Counted from the stretch's first letter, positions 25,202-41,196 are shown. The stretch: 64,000 nucleotides of DNA from Dermatophagoides farinae (GCF_024713945.1 NC_134684.1:2151001-2215000); one strand, 5' to 3'. Notes: generated by a model not told the origin, from the sequence alone. A program made the numbers and translations.

Positions 25202-28156
25202 ATGGCATCATCAAATGGACAGCAGATCAATATTGAACAATTAATCAATTGTCTGATGCAGACATTGTCACACGATATCAATGTTCGAAAGCCGGCAGAA
25301 AATTTCATTGAATCTTGTTCGAATAAACCTGGTTATAGCCAACAATTACTTCAATTGATTGAACGTCCTAATATTGATGCTACTGTCAAACTTTGTGCTG
25401 CTATTTCATTCAAGAATTTTATCAAAAAATATTGGACCGTATCCAATGATGATGATGTTGACATGATCAATGCAAATGATCGAATGTATTGTAAAAATGT
25501 AATTGTTAATCTAATGTTGAACAGTGATAAAAAGATACAGAAACAGTTAAGCGAAGCTGTTAGTTTGATTGGTAAAGCTGATTTTCCGGAAAAATGGCCA
25601 AATCTACTTGAAAATATGATGGTCAAATTGAATGAAAGTTGTCAGCAGTATAATTTTAATATCATCACCGGCATACTTCAAACAGTGGATTCTCTATTCA
25701 AACGATATCAATATGAAGCTAAATCGGACAAATTATGGCAAGAAATTAAATATGTTCTCGACACGTTTGCCAAAACATTCACTGGGCTTTTCGTTTGGAT
25801 CGTCAAATTGATACCTGAACATATTAATAATAAGCAAAACATACAAGTGATAATGCAATCGTTAGTGTATTGTTCGGAAATATTCTTCAGCTTGAATTCA
25901 CAAGATTTAGCCGAATTTTTTGAAGATAATATGAATGTATGGATGACAAATTTTATTCAATTATTACAATTGAATGCAGAAACATTGGTAACAGATAGTG
26001 ATGAAGAAATGGGTGTTCTTGAAAGTCTTAAAAGTCAAATCTGTGAAAATATTGCCATGTTTGCTGAAAAATATAATGAAGAATTTGATCCATATCTACC
26101 TGGATTTATAAATCAAGTATGGACATTGTTAGATTCGTTGGATACTAAAGCCAAATACGATATATTGATTTCGAATGCTATACGATTTTTATGCATTATT
26201 GCTGATCGTGGTCTTCATAAAGAAATCTTTGAGAAAGAACAAATCTTGCAACAAATGTGTTCCAGAGTTATTATACCGAATATGCAATTTCGTGAATCGG
26301 ATGAAGAATTGTTTGAAGATAATCCAGAAGAATATATACGTCGTGATGTTGAAGGTGCCGATGTACAGACTAGACGACGTGCCGCTTGTGATCTAGTGAA
26401 AGCATTGGCAAAACATTTTGAAAAAATTATGACTGAAGTATTCAGTAAATATATTGAAACAATGCTAATGAATTATTCACAAAATCCAAAACAAAATTGG
26501 AAAAGTAAAAATGCTGCCATTTATCTGGTCACATCGTTGGTTGTCAAAGGTGGTTCTGTTCGATTAGGCACCACAAGCACATCGGATTTGATCAATATTT
26601 CCAGTTTTTTTAATAATGTCATTCGTACTGATCTTGAACGTCCAGAAATCAATGAGATGCCTGTTCTGAAAACCGATGCTCTTAAATACATTATCATCTT
26701 TAGGAATCAATTGCCTGTTAATGAAATTCTTTTGGCCATGATGCCGCATATTATCCGTCATTTATCATCACCTATTGTCGTCATTCATAGTTATTCGGCT
26801 ATCTGTATTGAAAAAATTTTAACACTTCGCGATCCGAACAATATGTCAATACCTTTGATCAAGCCGGAAAATATAAGCCAACATTCTCTTCAACTTCTCG
26901 AAGGTTTATTTGGTGTTTGGCAATTTTCTGGTTCACAGGAAAATGAATATTCCATCAAAGCTATATTACGTGTATTCAGTCTGCTTCGTGAACAACTATT
27001 GCCTTATTTCAGTGTTTTATTACCGAAATTGACTGAAAAAGTTGCGCATGTTGCCAAGAATCCATCCAAGCCTAATTTCAATCATTATCTATTCGAAACA
27101 CTTAGCATTTCCATACGAATCGCTTGTTCTAAAAGCACAGCTTCTGTTCATAGCTTTGAAAATGTTTTATTTCCAATATTTCAAACTATACTTGTTCAAG
27201 ATGTTCAAGAATTTACTCCATATGTTTTTCAAATTTTGGCTTTATTGCTAGAAAATTATGGTAAAACAGAACCAGTACCTGGCCCATACATGGAATTATT
27301 TCCTTTTCTTCTTGTACCATTACTTTGGGAACGACCGGCAAATTACGGACCGTTAACTCGTTTGATTCAATCATATGTGAAATGTTGTTCCAAAGAAATT
27401 GTCAATCTTGGAAAATTGGAACCATTATTGGGTGTATTTCAGAAGCTTATCTCAGCAAAATCAAGTGATCATTTTGCATTTAAAATTATTGACTATTTAA
27501 TTGTATTTGCTGATTCAACGGCAATCATGCCAATGATGAAACAAATATTCTTTATTCTTTTTCAACGATTAACGCACGCCAAAACTATCAAATATGTTCG
27601 TTCATTGTTGATATTTTTCAGTTTGTTCGTACACAAGTTTGGTGTCAAAGTGTTTTACCAAATGCTCGAATCATTACAAAACAGATTGTTTCGTATGGTG
27701 TTGGAAAAATTATTCATTGTCGATGCTCAAAAAGTAACAGGTGTTATTGATCGAAATACAGTATGTATCGGTATGACAGATATATTGACCGATTTGGATC
27801 AATTCTTTTCGACAACAGATGATTTGATTACACTGTGGGCACCATTATTACAATGTTTAATTGCTGTTTTTGAATTACCACAAGATAAAACCGAACAAGC
27901 TGATGATCATTTTGTCGAAATTGAACAAATGAACATGGGTTATCAGGCCTCATATTCGCGTTTAGTTTTTGCCACAAATCAAGAATTGAACTTAATTGCA
28001 GATATTGGACAACCAAAATTATATCTTGCACAAAAACTTCATCAACTTTCAATCCGTTATCCTGGAAAAATATCTACATTAATTTCATCAATGTCACCGG
28101 ATGCAGCAAAATTTTTGCAAAATTATTTACTTGCAGCCAATGTTAACATTTCCTAA
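25202..28156 (+). CDS. Exportin-2 (CSE1L/CAS), importin-alpha re-exporter
   Basis: A single uninterrupted frame encodes 984 residues, close to the ~970 of the family. Exportin-2 is a HEAT-repeat karyopherin that, with RanGTP, returns importin-alpha from nucleus to cytoplasm. The N-terminus shows the importin-beta N-terminal domain ('VRKPAENFIES', 'LCAAISFKNFIKKYW'), where the Ran-binding HEAT repeats lie. The CSE1 central region follows ('YIRRDVEGADVQTRRRAACDLVKAL', abbreviated here to its position, residues about 379-403), then the conserved C-terminal CAS/CSE domain ending near 'LAQKLHQLS'. The start Met is the first in frame and begins the homology. It is unusual for a gene of this length to have no intron here, while neighbours with short coding regions have several. 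The poly(A) signal AATAAA is at 28257-28262. Confidence 0.95.
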   Translation: MASSNGQQINIEQLINCLMQTLSHDINVRKPAENFIESCSNKPGYSQQLLQLIERPNIDATVKLCAAISFKNFIKKYWTVSNDDDVDMINANDRMYCKNVIVNLMLNSDKKIQKQLSEAVSLIGKADFPEKWPNLLENMMVKLNESCQQYNFNIITGILQTVDSLFKRYQYEAKSDKLWQEIKYVLDTFAKTFTGLFVWIVKLIPEHINNKQNIQVIMQSLVYCSEIFFSLNSQDLAEFFEDNMNVWMTNFIQLLQLNAETLVTDSDEEMGVLESLKSQICENIAMFAEKYNEEFDPYLPGFINQVWTLLDSLDTKAKYDILISNAIRFLCIIADRGLHKEIFEKEQILQQMCSRVIIPNMQFRESDEELFEDNPEEYIRRDVEGADVQTRRRAACDLVKALAKHFEKIMTEVFSKYIETMLMNYSQNPKQNWKSKNAAIYLVTSLVVKGGSVRLGTTSTSDLINISSFFNNVIRTDLERPEINEMPVLKTDALKYIIIFRNQLPVNEILLAMMPHIIRHLSSPIVVIHSYSAICIEKILTLRDPNNMSIPLIKPENISQHSLQLLEGLFGVWQFSGSQENEYSIKAILRVFSLLREQLLPYFSVLLPKLTEKVAHVAKNPSKPNFNHYLFETLSISIRIACSKSTASVHSFENVLFPIFQTILVQDVQEFTPYVFQILALLLENYGKTEPVPGPYMELFPFLLVPLLWERPANYGPLTRLIQSYVKCCSKEIVNLGKLEPLLGVFQKLISAKSSDHFAFKIIDYLIVFADSTAIMPMMKQIFFILFQRLTHAKTIKYVRSLLIFFSLFVHKFGVKVFYQMLESLQNRLFRMVLEKLFIVDAQKVTGVIDRNTVCIGMTDILTDLDQFFSTTDDLITLWAPLLQCLIAVFELPQDKTEQADDHFVEIEQMNMGYQASYSRLVFATNQELNLIADIGQPKLYLAQKLHQLSIRYPGKISTLISSMSPDAAKFLQNYLLAANVNIS

Positions 28157-28221
28157 ATATCATAATCATAATAATAATTTGAACAATTATGTGTAATCAT
28201 CATTAAAAAAAATGCTAGCCA

Positions 28222-28262
28222 TTTATTTTTTCAACTATAATCATTGAATACAATACAATAAA
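28222..28262. promoter_or_regulatory. Interleaved poly(A) signals of CSE1L and ECHS1
   Basis: The plus-strand AATAAA (28257-28262) serves CSE1L. The minus-strand AATAAA (TTTATT at 28222-28227) would serve ECHS1. Only 112 bp separate the two stop codons and each signal lies beyond the other, so the mature 3' UTRs should overlap tail to tail. Confidence 0.5.
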
Positions 28263-28268
28263 ATTCAT

Positions 28269-29397
28269 TTAAGAATCAGTGTAGTTGGGTTTTCGTTTCG
28301 CAATAAAAGCAGACATGCCTTCTTTTCGATCGTTCTGTTGATTATATTGAAATGAAAAATTTTAATTAATTAATCCGATTTTAATTTCACAAGAATACTT
28401 ACCGTTGCAAATGTGCTATAAAAAAGTTTCTTTTCCGTTTCCAAGCCTTGTTTCAACGTAGTTTCATAAGCTAAAGACAAATAATAATGATGATTAATGG
28501 TAGCAAAATAAAATAAATTTCAAATTTTACCATAATTAACAGATGATTTACAGATGGCAACAATTATTTTAGAATTTTCACCAATTTTTTCAGCCAATTT
28601 TATAGCTTCATCGACAACTTGATCGGCAGGAAATATACGGCTTACAAGACCATATTCATATGCTTCTTGTGCATTGATCTGATTACCAGTCAAACACATT
28701 TCCATGGCACGAGATTTACCAATAAATTTTGTTAATCGTTGTGTACCACCAGCACCGGGAATGGTGCCGATAAGAATTTCTGGCTGTCCAAATCGTGCTT
28801 TATCACCAGCATAGATTATGTCACACATCATGGATAGTTCACAACCGCCTCCAAGCTATTGTACAATTAAACATATGAATCAATGATAAAACATTATGGT
28901 CATAAACATTACCGCATAGCCATTGACAGCAGCAATTATTGGTTTGGAGACTGCTGTAATTTTGTCCCAATGAGATAGGAAACCACCCAATGTAACCTGT
29001 TCGAAATTTTTATCCACCATCTCTTTGATATCGGCACCGGCAGCAAATGCTTTTTCCGAACCAGTCAACACCATGGCGGCAATATTCTTGTCCTTTTCGA
29101 ATTTTTGCATAGCATCGACAACTTCATCCATAAGACCACCACAAAGTGCATTCAATGCTTTTGGCCGATTCAATGTTACAAGACCAACATTCTGTTTGGC
29201 ACCTTTTAATTCAGTCGTGATATATTCATATGCTTTCCATGGATATAGTAATTTAATATTCATATATAGTAATTAATTCGATTTATTCAGATCAAAATAA
29301 AATTTCACCTACCTGTTGTTGACAATGCTCGAATAAATTGATTTCGATGAGTATTCAAAATTAAATTCGAATAATTTCTTACTAATGCAGCAGCCAT
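28269..29397 (-). CDS. Enoyl-CoA hydratase, mitochondrial (short-chain crotonase)
   Basis: Five exons, 29313-29397, 28913-29232, 28531-28855, 28403-28470 and 28269-28334, join in frame to 287 residues (human ECHS1 290). It hydrates trans-2-enoyl-CoA in mitochondrial beta-oxidation and in valine breakdown. Exon 1 encodes an Arg/Asn-rich presequence for mitochondrial import, ending near 'ALSTTA'. Crotonase landmarks: '[10 protein letters not shown]', the oxyanion-hole segment '[11 protein letters not shown]', 'NGYALGGGCEL' and '[18 protein letters not shown]'. The two catalytic glutamates are Glu141 (GGGCE) and Glu161 (QPE). Introns are 60-80 bp. The gene is convergent with CSE1L and divergent from ALDH3. 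Confidence 0.95.
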
Positions 29398-30485
29398 TTT
29401 GACTATTTTTTTTATTCTATAGTTTAGTTTCAACCAAAAATGAAAAAAAAAGAAAGGAAAAATATTCGATCAAAAATTCACGATAATGATATCATTCAAT
29501 AATAAGCAATTTGACATTCGTTCAAGTTCGACAATTAATCTACCAAAATCATGCAACATTAAACATATGAACCCACTAAATTAAAAAAAAAACTTGATCA
29601 CGACATGTCGAACTAAATTCAGGTTTTGTTTATCTTCAAAAATACAGTAGAGACATCTATTGTTTTTTCTTATAAATTCTGAGACAGAATCATACTTTAT
29701 ATTCGAATTCAGGTTTTTTCTGATTTAAAAAAAAACAGAAAAAATTTTCCATTTGTTTTGATATATTAAAATTTATGACATATTTGATGATGGACATCCT
29801 GCATAATAAATAAATACATTGATGATCATATACTAATTTATTTATTTATCTATAAATCAAGGCTGATGTGTTCAATTTGGTAGTTAGCAAAATCAAAAAA
29901 AAAAAAAAAAAAAAACCAACATTGTCATGTGATTCAATATATCGATATATGGTGTGTAACATAAACGCGCATGCTTTAATTGTCAAAGAAAAAAAAAAGG
30001 ATGGTAACAATTATCAATACACGCACTCAATTTTTTTTTTTACATATGAAATCTTTAAATGAAAAAATTAATGCATTAGTTTTTTTTGTCGTTAACTTTT
30101 TCTGGCCAGTGATGATAATTTGTTTTTGTGTTTTGAGTGTGTACCGTAAACTTGTTGTGGTTTGTAGTGGTAGATTTTTGTCTCTGTTCAATTAAACTTT
30201 ATCAAAACAGAGAAAAAAACGCATTCTATTGATGTACCCGAATGTCATTTTTTTTTTTTTTTTTTTTGGTCCATAATAAGATTATTGAAAAAGAAAAAAT
30301 TTTTTCATCATCATTCAACTGTCATTGTTTGATTCGATCAGGTGTGTGTGTGTGTGATCTGATAGAATTTTTTTTTCTTTCAAATTGATCTAACACTGAA
30401 TTTTGTTACGACGTTCGATTTTTTTTTTTTTTTTGTAGCCAATAATTATCAATTCAATTCAATATTATTATCTTACTACAAGAAG
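29398..30485. other. Divergent intergenic region (ECHS1 / ALDH3)
   Basis: 1.1 kb between the ECHS1 start and the first candidate ALDH3 start. It holds poly(A/T) runs, a (TG)n run near 30342-30355 and a possible 5' UTR acceptor (tttgtag) about 45 bp before the ALDH3 exon 1a ATG. No coding exon is supported. Confidence 0.5.
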
Positions 30486-34871
<4,386 letters not shown>

Positions 34872-34927
34872 TCGAATTACAGAGTGATACTAACGAAAGA
34901 AATCAAGACTATAAATGTTTTGTCTTT

Positions 34928-34941
34928 AATAAATGTTTATT
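34928..34941. promoter_or_regulatory. Interleaved poly(A) signals of ALDH3 and DMAP1
   Basis: AATAAA at 34928-34933 (plus, ALDH3) is followed three bases later by TTTATT at 34936-34941 (minus AATAAA, DMAP1). The stop codons are 141 bp apart, so the two transcripts should overlap in their 3' UTRs. Confidence 0.45.
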
Positions 34942-35012
34942 GATTCAATTATAAACTATGGATGGATAATGTGAATAAAGTCATGACAAAAATAAAAATG
35001 ATAAAGATAATT

Positions 35013-36524
35013 TTAATTCTTTCGTAATTTTCTCATCAAATTCCCTTGCTCCATAGCGGCTTTTCGTTTACGTGGTGTTGAATTGGTCACATCGATTACT
35101 TCGGATATTTTTTTAGAAATATCATCAATTTTTGTTGGTGATTGATTAGTATGATGGTGGCTAGTGGCTGATCCGAATGTAGTGGTCAAATTATCTGGTA
35201 AACTGACAGCACTTAACGGCGTTGTGGGCACAAGTTGTTGTGCGGTTTTTTCATTTGTCACCTGCACATTATTCGATTCATATTGATGTTTTAATGATTG
35301 TAGATCGAAATCAAGATTGGTAAGAGCCATTTTCAATTCATATAGTAAGACCATATCAGAACGAAGATCGTTGAAATCTCGACAAATTTCTTCGGTTGGC
35401 ATTGGATGTGGATCAACTTTAAGTTCTTTCAATAATTGATCTATGGCTTTCATACGTTTCTGGCCGACCGATGATGGTAATTTCATACGAGAACTACGAA
35501 GCCAAACGCCACAGGTTTTAGGATCTGGAAATTTAATACCGGCCGATTCAATATTGACCGTATTAAATGAATTTGCACCAACATCGCTGATTCGAGAACC
35601 TTTTAATTGAGAATTGGTTTTCTTTCTACTAGAACGTGATAATATATTCGATTGTCGAGCTTGATTCTGTTGTTCTTGTCTACGAAGTTCAGAAGTACTA
35701 TCGGTAGAAATTAATTTCTGAATCTCCTGGGTAATCTTTTCACGTTCTTTTTTACGTTGTTCGATTTTACGTAATTCGGCAATCAGTTGTTGTTCTTCTT
35801 CATATTCTTCTGGCGTACGATTGTATAGTTTTTTTAATTGTTCTTTACGTTTTCGTTCATGTTCAGCATCGAATACATAGCCTTGTGGTTTTACATTCAA
35901 ACTATTACCAACGGTAGATTCGTTACGTTGTTTAGCCAAAATGTCACATACAGAATAATATCTATCTTTGATATTTTCCACTGTTCGATATTTATACTGT
36001 GATGTATCCCAACGATCTTGAATGACAATAAAACGAAGATCATATTTTTTACATAAGCTAAATAAATAATCAGTTTCGTTTTTGCTCCATTCATTGCTTT
36101 GTAATAATTCTTGATATTCTTGATCAGTATATGAAGGTACGTTGATGACAACATTCATTTTGGCAAATGGATATTCTTTGTTTTTATCTGCTTCACGTCT
36201 CCAATGATATAATTGGAAGCCATCTTTTCGCGCCGGATTAGTAAACGGTACCCAATTCCATTTAATCACTTTACGAAGACTTAAATTAGCTTTAACCTTT
36301 TTGTAGCCGAAAGGTGGAAATCCAAATTTTGATCCAATAGCAAAATCCGATTGAATGAGCGATGCACTATCTTTGTTTTCGGAACACAACAAAGCATAAA
36401 CCTCACGGTTCATGCCTTTAATGTTGGATTTCTTGACAGATTGTTCGGGGATACGTTTCTTTTTCACAATTTTCTTCTCACCAGATTCTCGATTTAATTC
36501 GAGAATATCACGAACGTCAGACAT
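35013..36524 (-). CDS. DNA methyltransferase 1-associated protein 1 (DMAP1)
   Basis: A single exon of 503 residues (human 467). DMAP1 is a nuclear subunit of the NuA4/TIP60 acetyltransferase and SRCAP/SWR1 chromatin-remodelling complexes. It begins 'MSDVRDILELN', as in DMAP1 orthologs. The 'WVPFTNPARKDGFQLYHW' segment comes next, then a SANT/Myb-like domain at about residues 150-205 ('WSKNETDYLFSLCKKYDLRF', 'RTVENIKDRYY'). A Lys/Glu/Gln-rich coiled coil lies at about 230-290. The DMAP1-specific C-terminal region has 'GVWLRSSRMKLPSSVGQKR'. The tail is basic, a likely nuclear localisation signal. It is head-to-head with UVSSA 203 bp away. Confidence 0.95.
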   Translation of the reverse strand: MSDVRDILELNRESGEKKIVKKKRIPEQSVKKSNIKGMNREVYALLCSENKDSASLIQSDFAIGSKFGFPPFGYKKVKANLSLRKVIKWNWVPFTNPARKDGFQLYHWRREADKNKEYPFAKMNVVINVPSYTDQEYQELLQSNEWSKNETDYLFSLCKKYDLRFIVIQDRWDTSQYKYRTVENIKDRYYSVCDILAKQRNESTVGNSLNVKPQGYVFDAEHERKRKEQLKKLYNRTPEEYEEEQQLIAELRKIEQRKKEREKITQEIQKLISTDSTSELRRQEQQNQARQSNILSRSSRKKTNSQLKGSRISDVGANSFNTVNIESAGIKFPDPKTCGVWLRSSRMKLPSSVGQKRMKAIDQLLKELKVDPHPMPTEEICRDFNDLRSDMVLLYELKMALTNLDFDLQSLKHQYESNNVQVTNEKTAQQLVPTTPLSAVSLPDNLTTTFGSATSHHHTNQSPTKIDDISKKISEVIDVTNSTPRKRKAAMEQGNLMRKLRKN

Positions 36525-36727
36525 TTTTGTTTGCAGTAAATTTACAAATCTATTATATCTAATATAGATTTTTTAAAAAAATAAATTTGCAGAATAAAAC
36601 TCAAAAAATTTTATCCCAACACATGAATATGAAACAAAAAACATCGAAATGAATCGTTCATATAAGAGGTATGTAAATACGGGAGAATCCAAAAAAATAA
36701 AAAAAAATTTAGGATCCAAACATTGAC
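36525..36727. promoter_or_regulatory. Bidirectional promoter region of DMAP1 and UVSSA
   Basis: Only 203 bp lie between the two start codons, so the 5' UTRs and core promoters of both genes must share this space. It is AT-rich with no clear TATA box. Confidence 0.5.
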
Positions 36728-38261
36728 ATGGATACTACAACGAGTATCGAAGAATTGATCGAAAAATTAACGACAAATGGCGGTGAAGAACTTGATCGGA
36801 AACAATTATCAACATTCAAAAAATATTGTAAAGCTGAACGTGATAATAATGAAGTTTTCAAATATTTATATCGTTTAATTTATCATCGTTTAAAACAGAA
36901 TCATGCACAAATTCGTTATAGTTCTTTTCTTATTATCGATTATCTATTCGAACGATCACGTCTATTTCGATTGATTATATGTGAAAATTTACAAAGTATA
37001 CTTGAACTTTGTCTGGATATGACACTTTCGAATAGCCGAATCGATAATGGTGGTCGGGAAAATCTTAAACAATCATCAGCTCATCATAAATCATTACGGC
37101 CAAAAATTTGGGCAAATAAATTGCATACAAAAATTTTGAATCGTTTTCAATATTGGCTTAGTGAATTTGCTGATGATTATCCTACATTGAGCCATTATCA
37201 TAAATTATTGATTGAGAAAAAAGCTTTCACAGTACAACAATCATCTGTTCAATGGCAACGAATAATTCCGAATGAAACTATTGAACAATTACGAAAAGAT
37301 TTCTATGAATTGGAAAATGATGTCAATCTGTTGATTATCCAAATTGATTCATGTTTTGAATTACTTATACCAAAGATTAATATAATTGAAAATAATGAAT
37401 GCAATAATCAAACTAATGACAATCATTCAAATATTCGTCCAATGCAAGGCCTTTCATTCAATATCATACTTGTTTCAAAGATAGAAATTGTCCGTGATAA
37501 ATCTAATAATGTGATAATTGATAATCTCCACGAGCTATGTAAAGAATTGAATAATATTGGGCGTAAAATTGGCCTTCTTGAAACGCAATCTAAATTTGCC
37601 AACGATGTACTTGGTGATGATATTAAACAATTACGAATGAAAATTGTATCAATATTGAGCAAAGAAAATGATATTAAAATTATCGAAGAATCATCGCCAT
37701 CATCATCATCATCAGTAGTAGATAATGATGATAGTGATGACCTTGATGAAGATGATTTTGAAGAAGTCGCCGAAACCGAAGGTAATGAGTTTTTATACAA
37801 TTTGTTATAAATGCATATAATTGAAATTGAATTTTTTTTTAGATAAAATTTTGTTAGCCAAAATGGAACAAGATAAAAATAAAAAAAATCAACAAGTGAT
37901 GTCTTCAACAATAATTGCCGAGAATCAATGTCGAGCATTATTACCATCGGGACGTCTTTGTCCACGAAGAGATCTTATAAATTGTCCATTTCATGGAAAA
38001 ATCATACCCCGTGATGAAGAAGGTCTACCATTGGATGGTGAACTTAGGCAACAAGAATTGGATGCTAAATTTCAACGTGAATCAAACGAATGGAAAGATC
38101 CACGTTATCTTAGAATTTTAAGCGAACAGATTGGTAAAGATTTACGATTGAATATCAAACGAAAACGAAATATCAGTCAAACTTTAATTAATTTAAAACA
38201 ATTAAATTCAACTCCACGACAACGTTTAAAATCAAAATTGAAAATTAAATTAAAAAAATAG
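36728..38261 (+). CDS. UV-stimulated scaffold protein A (UVSSA)
   Basis: Two exons, 36728-37781 and 37843-38261 (61-bp intron), encode 490 residues (human 709). UVSSA binds stalled RNA polymerase II and stabilises CSB/ERCC6 in transcription-coupled nucleotide excision repair, and recruits TFIIH. The N-terminal ~150 residues are a VHS/ENTH-like helical domain ('RYSSFLIIDYLFERSRLFR'). An acidic linker near residues 320-350 ('DDSDDLDEDDFEEV') lies where TFIIH binds in orthologs. The C-terminal DUF2043 motif 'CRALLPSGRLCPRRDL' with 'CPFHGKIIPRDEEG' at about 381-410 is diagnostic and looks zinc-binding. The protein is short mainly in its linkers. The C-terminus is very basic. Confidence 0.93.
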
Positions 38262-40543
38262 TTATTATATTGTTCTACTAAAAAAATTTCAATATCATTC
38301 AGGTGTTCTGTTATTACGACATTATGTTACGAACATGTCAAAAAAAAAATGGCAACCACCAGTGGCACCATTTACTTTCAAAACGATCGTGGCACATTTT
38401 CGTTTTCATTTCGTTTTGATATTGTAATCCAAACTGTATAGGCTGGTGTTTTCAACACATTGCTCAATATATGCTTGAATGGTGGGATATTGGCTCATTT
38501 ATTATATTGCGTCTAAAATGCCTGATGCCTGGTGTGTGTGTGTGTTGAGTTGTGGTTTTCCTGGAATTTTAAAGCTAGCGTGGATAGTATATATACAAAC
38601 TTCATGATGATTACTCATCATCGTGATCAGATCGGGCGTCAATATTCCCCGTATTTCTCATCGTGATTGTGCTATCATTTTTGGATTTATGGTGGCTGCT
38701 GCTCTCAATATTGTATACTACTACATATTTTATATATAGAAAATTTTTTCATATATATGTGTATCCAGGATTCCAGATACAGAGAGAACTCAAGTTGTTT
38801 GCTATGTTCTGGATCGCTTCTCTCTCTCTCTCTCTTTTTTTCTTGTATCACAAAGCGGTTATTGACGTCGGTAAATAGACTCGTGCGCATACATCGTTAT
38901 CATCATCATCATCATATATAACGGTCATGAGTATAGAGAAAATTTTACCATTCCAAACAAAAAAAACAAGAACAAAATGAGCCAACGAAAGAGATAAATA
39001 GACAGATGACATGCGATTTTTTGTTAATTTGTATAACATATAGACTAATAGATAGATTTAATTATCTAAGAAGATTGCTTGTTTGACTTCATTTTTTGCT
39101 TCCTAAACAGAAAAATAAACAACAAACAAAACGATTAAAAGGCAAATCGATTAGTAATTTTCAGCTTTTCACTAATTGTTTGTTAATATATATTAGTTAT
39201 TAATATATACTAAATGATTCGTCAGAAATCGAAATGATCAGTATATATAAAATAACCAACAATTTGGCTGTGATCACCATTTGTTTGTCATCGAAATTCT
39301 CGAAACGAATAATTCATCATTCATCATTTATAATATAAAATGTGAAATTTTTTTTCCTCTCTCTCACCCTCTACCTCGTTGATTCAATCACAATACCCGA
39401 AATAACCGAGTTTTTTTTTACTTACAAACAACAACGACGATGATGATGATGATGTTTTGTATGTGATCATCATCATCATTTTCATACCATGAATCAACAC
39501 ATATACCGAAAACAATCATTGGAGAAAAAAGAGATTTTTTCGGGTTAGAAAAACAGATACTCAAAATAAACTATTGAACATTGAGTAAACCTCTATTAGT
39601 GTGTATGTTCGTGTGTATGTGTGTATTCGAATTTCTTTTATACCCGACGATTTACATATAGTCGTACCGTCTTCGTGATCATCAACAACATCAATTCAAC
39701 ATTGTCGTTCTAGTTCATATATGATTGTTATTGTTCTTTTCTTTTTTCTCTCTATCTATCTTTCTCTCATATTCTCATCGATGTCTTTCTTGTCCTGAAG
39801 AGTTCTTTTTTTTCGGCCAACCAACCAACCAACCAAACAAAAAACCAACCAATCAAATCATCAAAACATTAGCCACGAAGGCCGTGTCGAGGTCGGGTAA
39901 GTTGGTCGATTCTTATCTTTTATTGTTGTTGTTTCGAGTTTGTTTTTTGTTGTCATGATGTCTCATTTTATTCTGTATAAATATTTTGTTTTCAACAGAT
40001 TGTCACACCATTTTTATCAATCGTATCATAACGAATTCATCATTAAATCTAAGTGGCTATTTAGTTTGTTGAAAAATTTTTCCTTCACACACACACACAC
40101 ATTGGTATCAATCATCATCATCATGTCCAATTTGTGCATGTGGATACTGTCGTAGGATTCAAGGATCATTCGATTGCTATTGCCCATTATCATACGCCAT
40201 CGCCATTTTTATTTACCACACTGTGTTTTTTTTTCTTCATGATTTTAGACCTGATGTAACTAAAATTGGAAATCTTATCTTTTTATTAAACGATGAAACA
40301 TACTTGAGAAAAAAAAGGACCACCACCATCATCATCATAAATTTTTTTTTTCTTCCAATTTGACAACCATTGAAAGTAAACAAACAAAAATTTTCCTTTT
40401 TGTCCGACCATTTTAAATGATTTTGTCATTTTAATTTTTCATCGTCATCATCGTCATCATTTTTCAACAAATTTCACAAACATCAAATTGTGTTTTCATT
40501 ATTTCATCGTCAGAAAACAAAAATCTACTATATATAAAAAAAA
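38262..40543. other. Intergenic between UVSSA and CFAP410
   Basis: 2.3 kb with no supported gene. It holds the UVSSA 3' UTR, a (TC)n run near 38818-38838, TATA-rich stretches and a small GC-rich island at 39873-39896 framed by splice-like ends. It presumably also contains the CFAP410 promoter. Confidence 0.5.
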
Positions 40544-41196
40544 ATGTCTTCAGTGTTGACGGAAAATGTTGTACTTGTACGTACACGATCTCATGATTTG
40601 AATTCAGTGAAAAAACTTAATTGCTGGTAAGTGGTATTTATTATATCTCAGATAGGTCAATTAATTAAATAAACTTTCGATCTTTATATTGATCAATCAA
40701 TCAATCAATCAATTCTCCTTGTAGTAGATGAAATGATGATTCCAACAAATGAATCTACATGTTTCTTTCATTATAATAAAGCTTCTCGTGTCAATTTTTT
40801 TTTTTGGTTGCTCTTGATTAGCCAACCATATTATACATTGATGATTTCTAAGAATTTTTTTTTCGTTACTTTTTTTTGTCAGATCATGAATACTTGATCC
40901 TTTCGATTGGTTTTTTTTCATTTTCGTTAGGGCATAATTATCAATGATAAATATAACAGCAAGTGTTGATCTTTTAGCCAAAAAAAAAGAAAGAAAGAAA
41001 GAAAGGAATAACCATCTTATCTAATCGACGGATTTGATTATAGAAAAAGATCGAGAGTCTATCTTTAGGCTAGAATTGTTGAAGGGAAAAATAATCTGTC
41101 CAGCCATCATCATTATCATGTCAAGTTTATTTCTATTAATAACCGTTATTTTCTATGGCCAACATTCGTTGTGCAGGGCAATCATCATCAGGTTTA

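Noticed and set aside
37423-37965. 180-codon minus-strand frame
   Set aside because: It is the antisense shadow of UVSSA; its Ser/Asp composition comes from the reverse of UVSSA codons.
38341-38375. CCACCAGTGGCACC as a second CTCF site
   Set aside because: It misses a base of the core consensus (AGRKGGC) and so is not supported.
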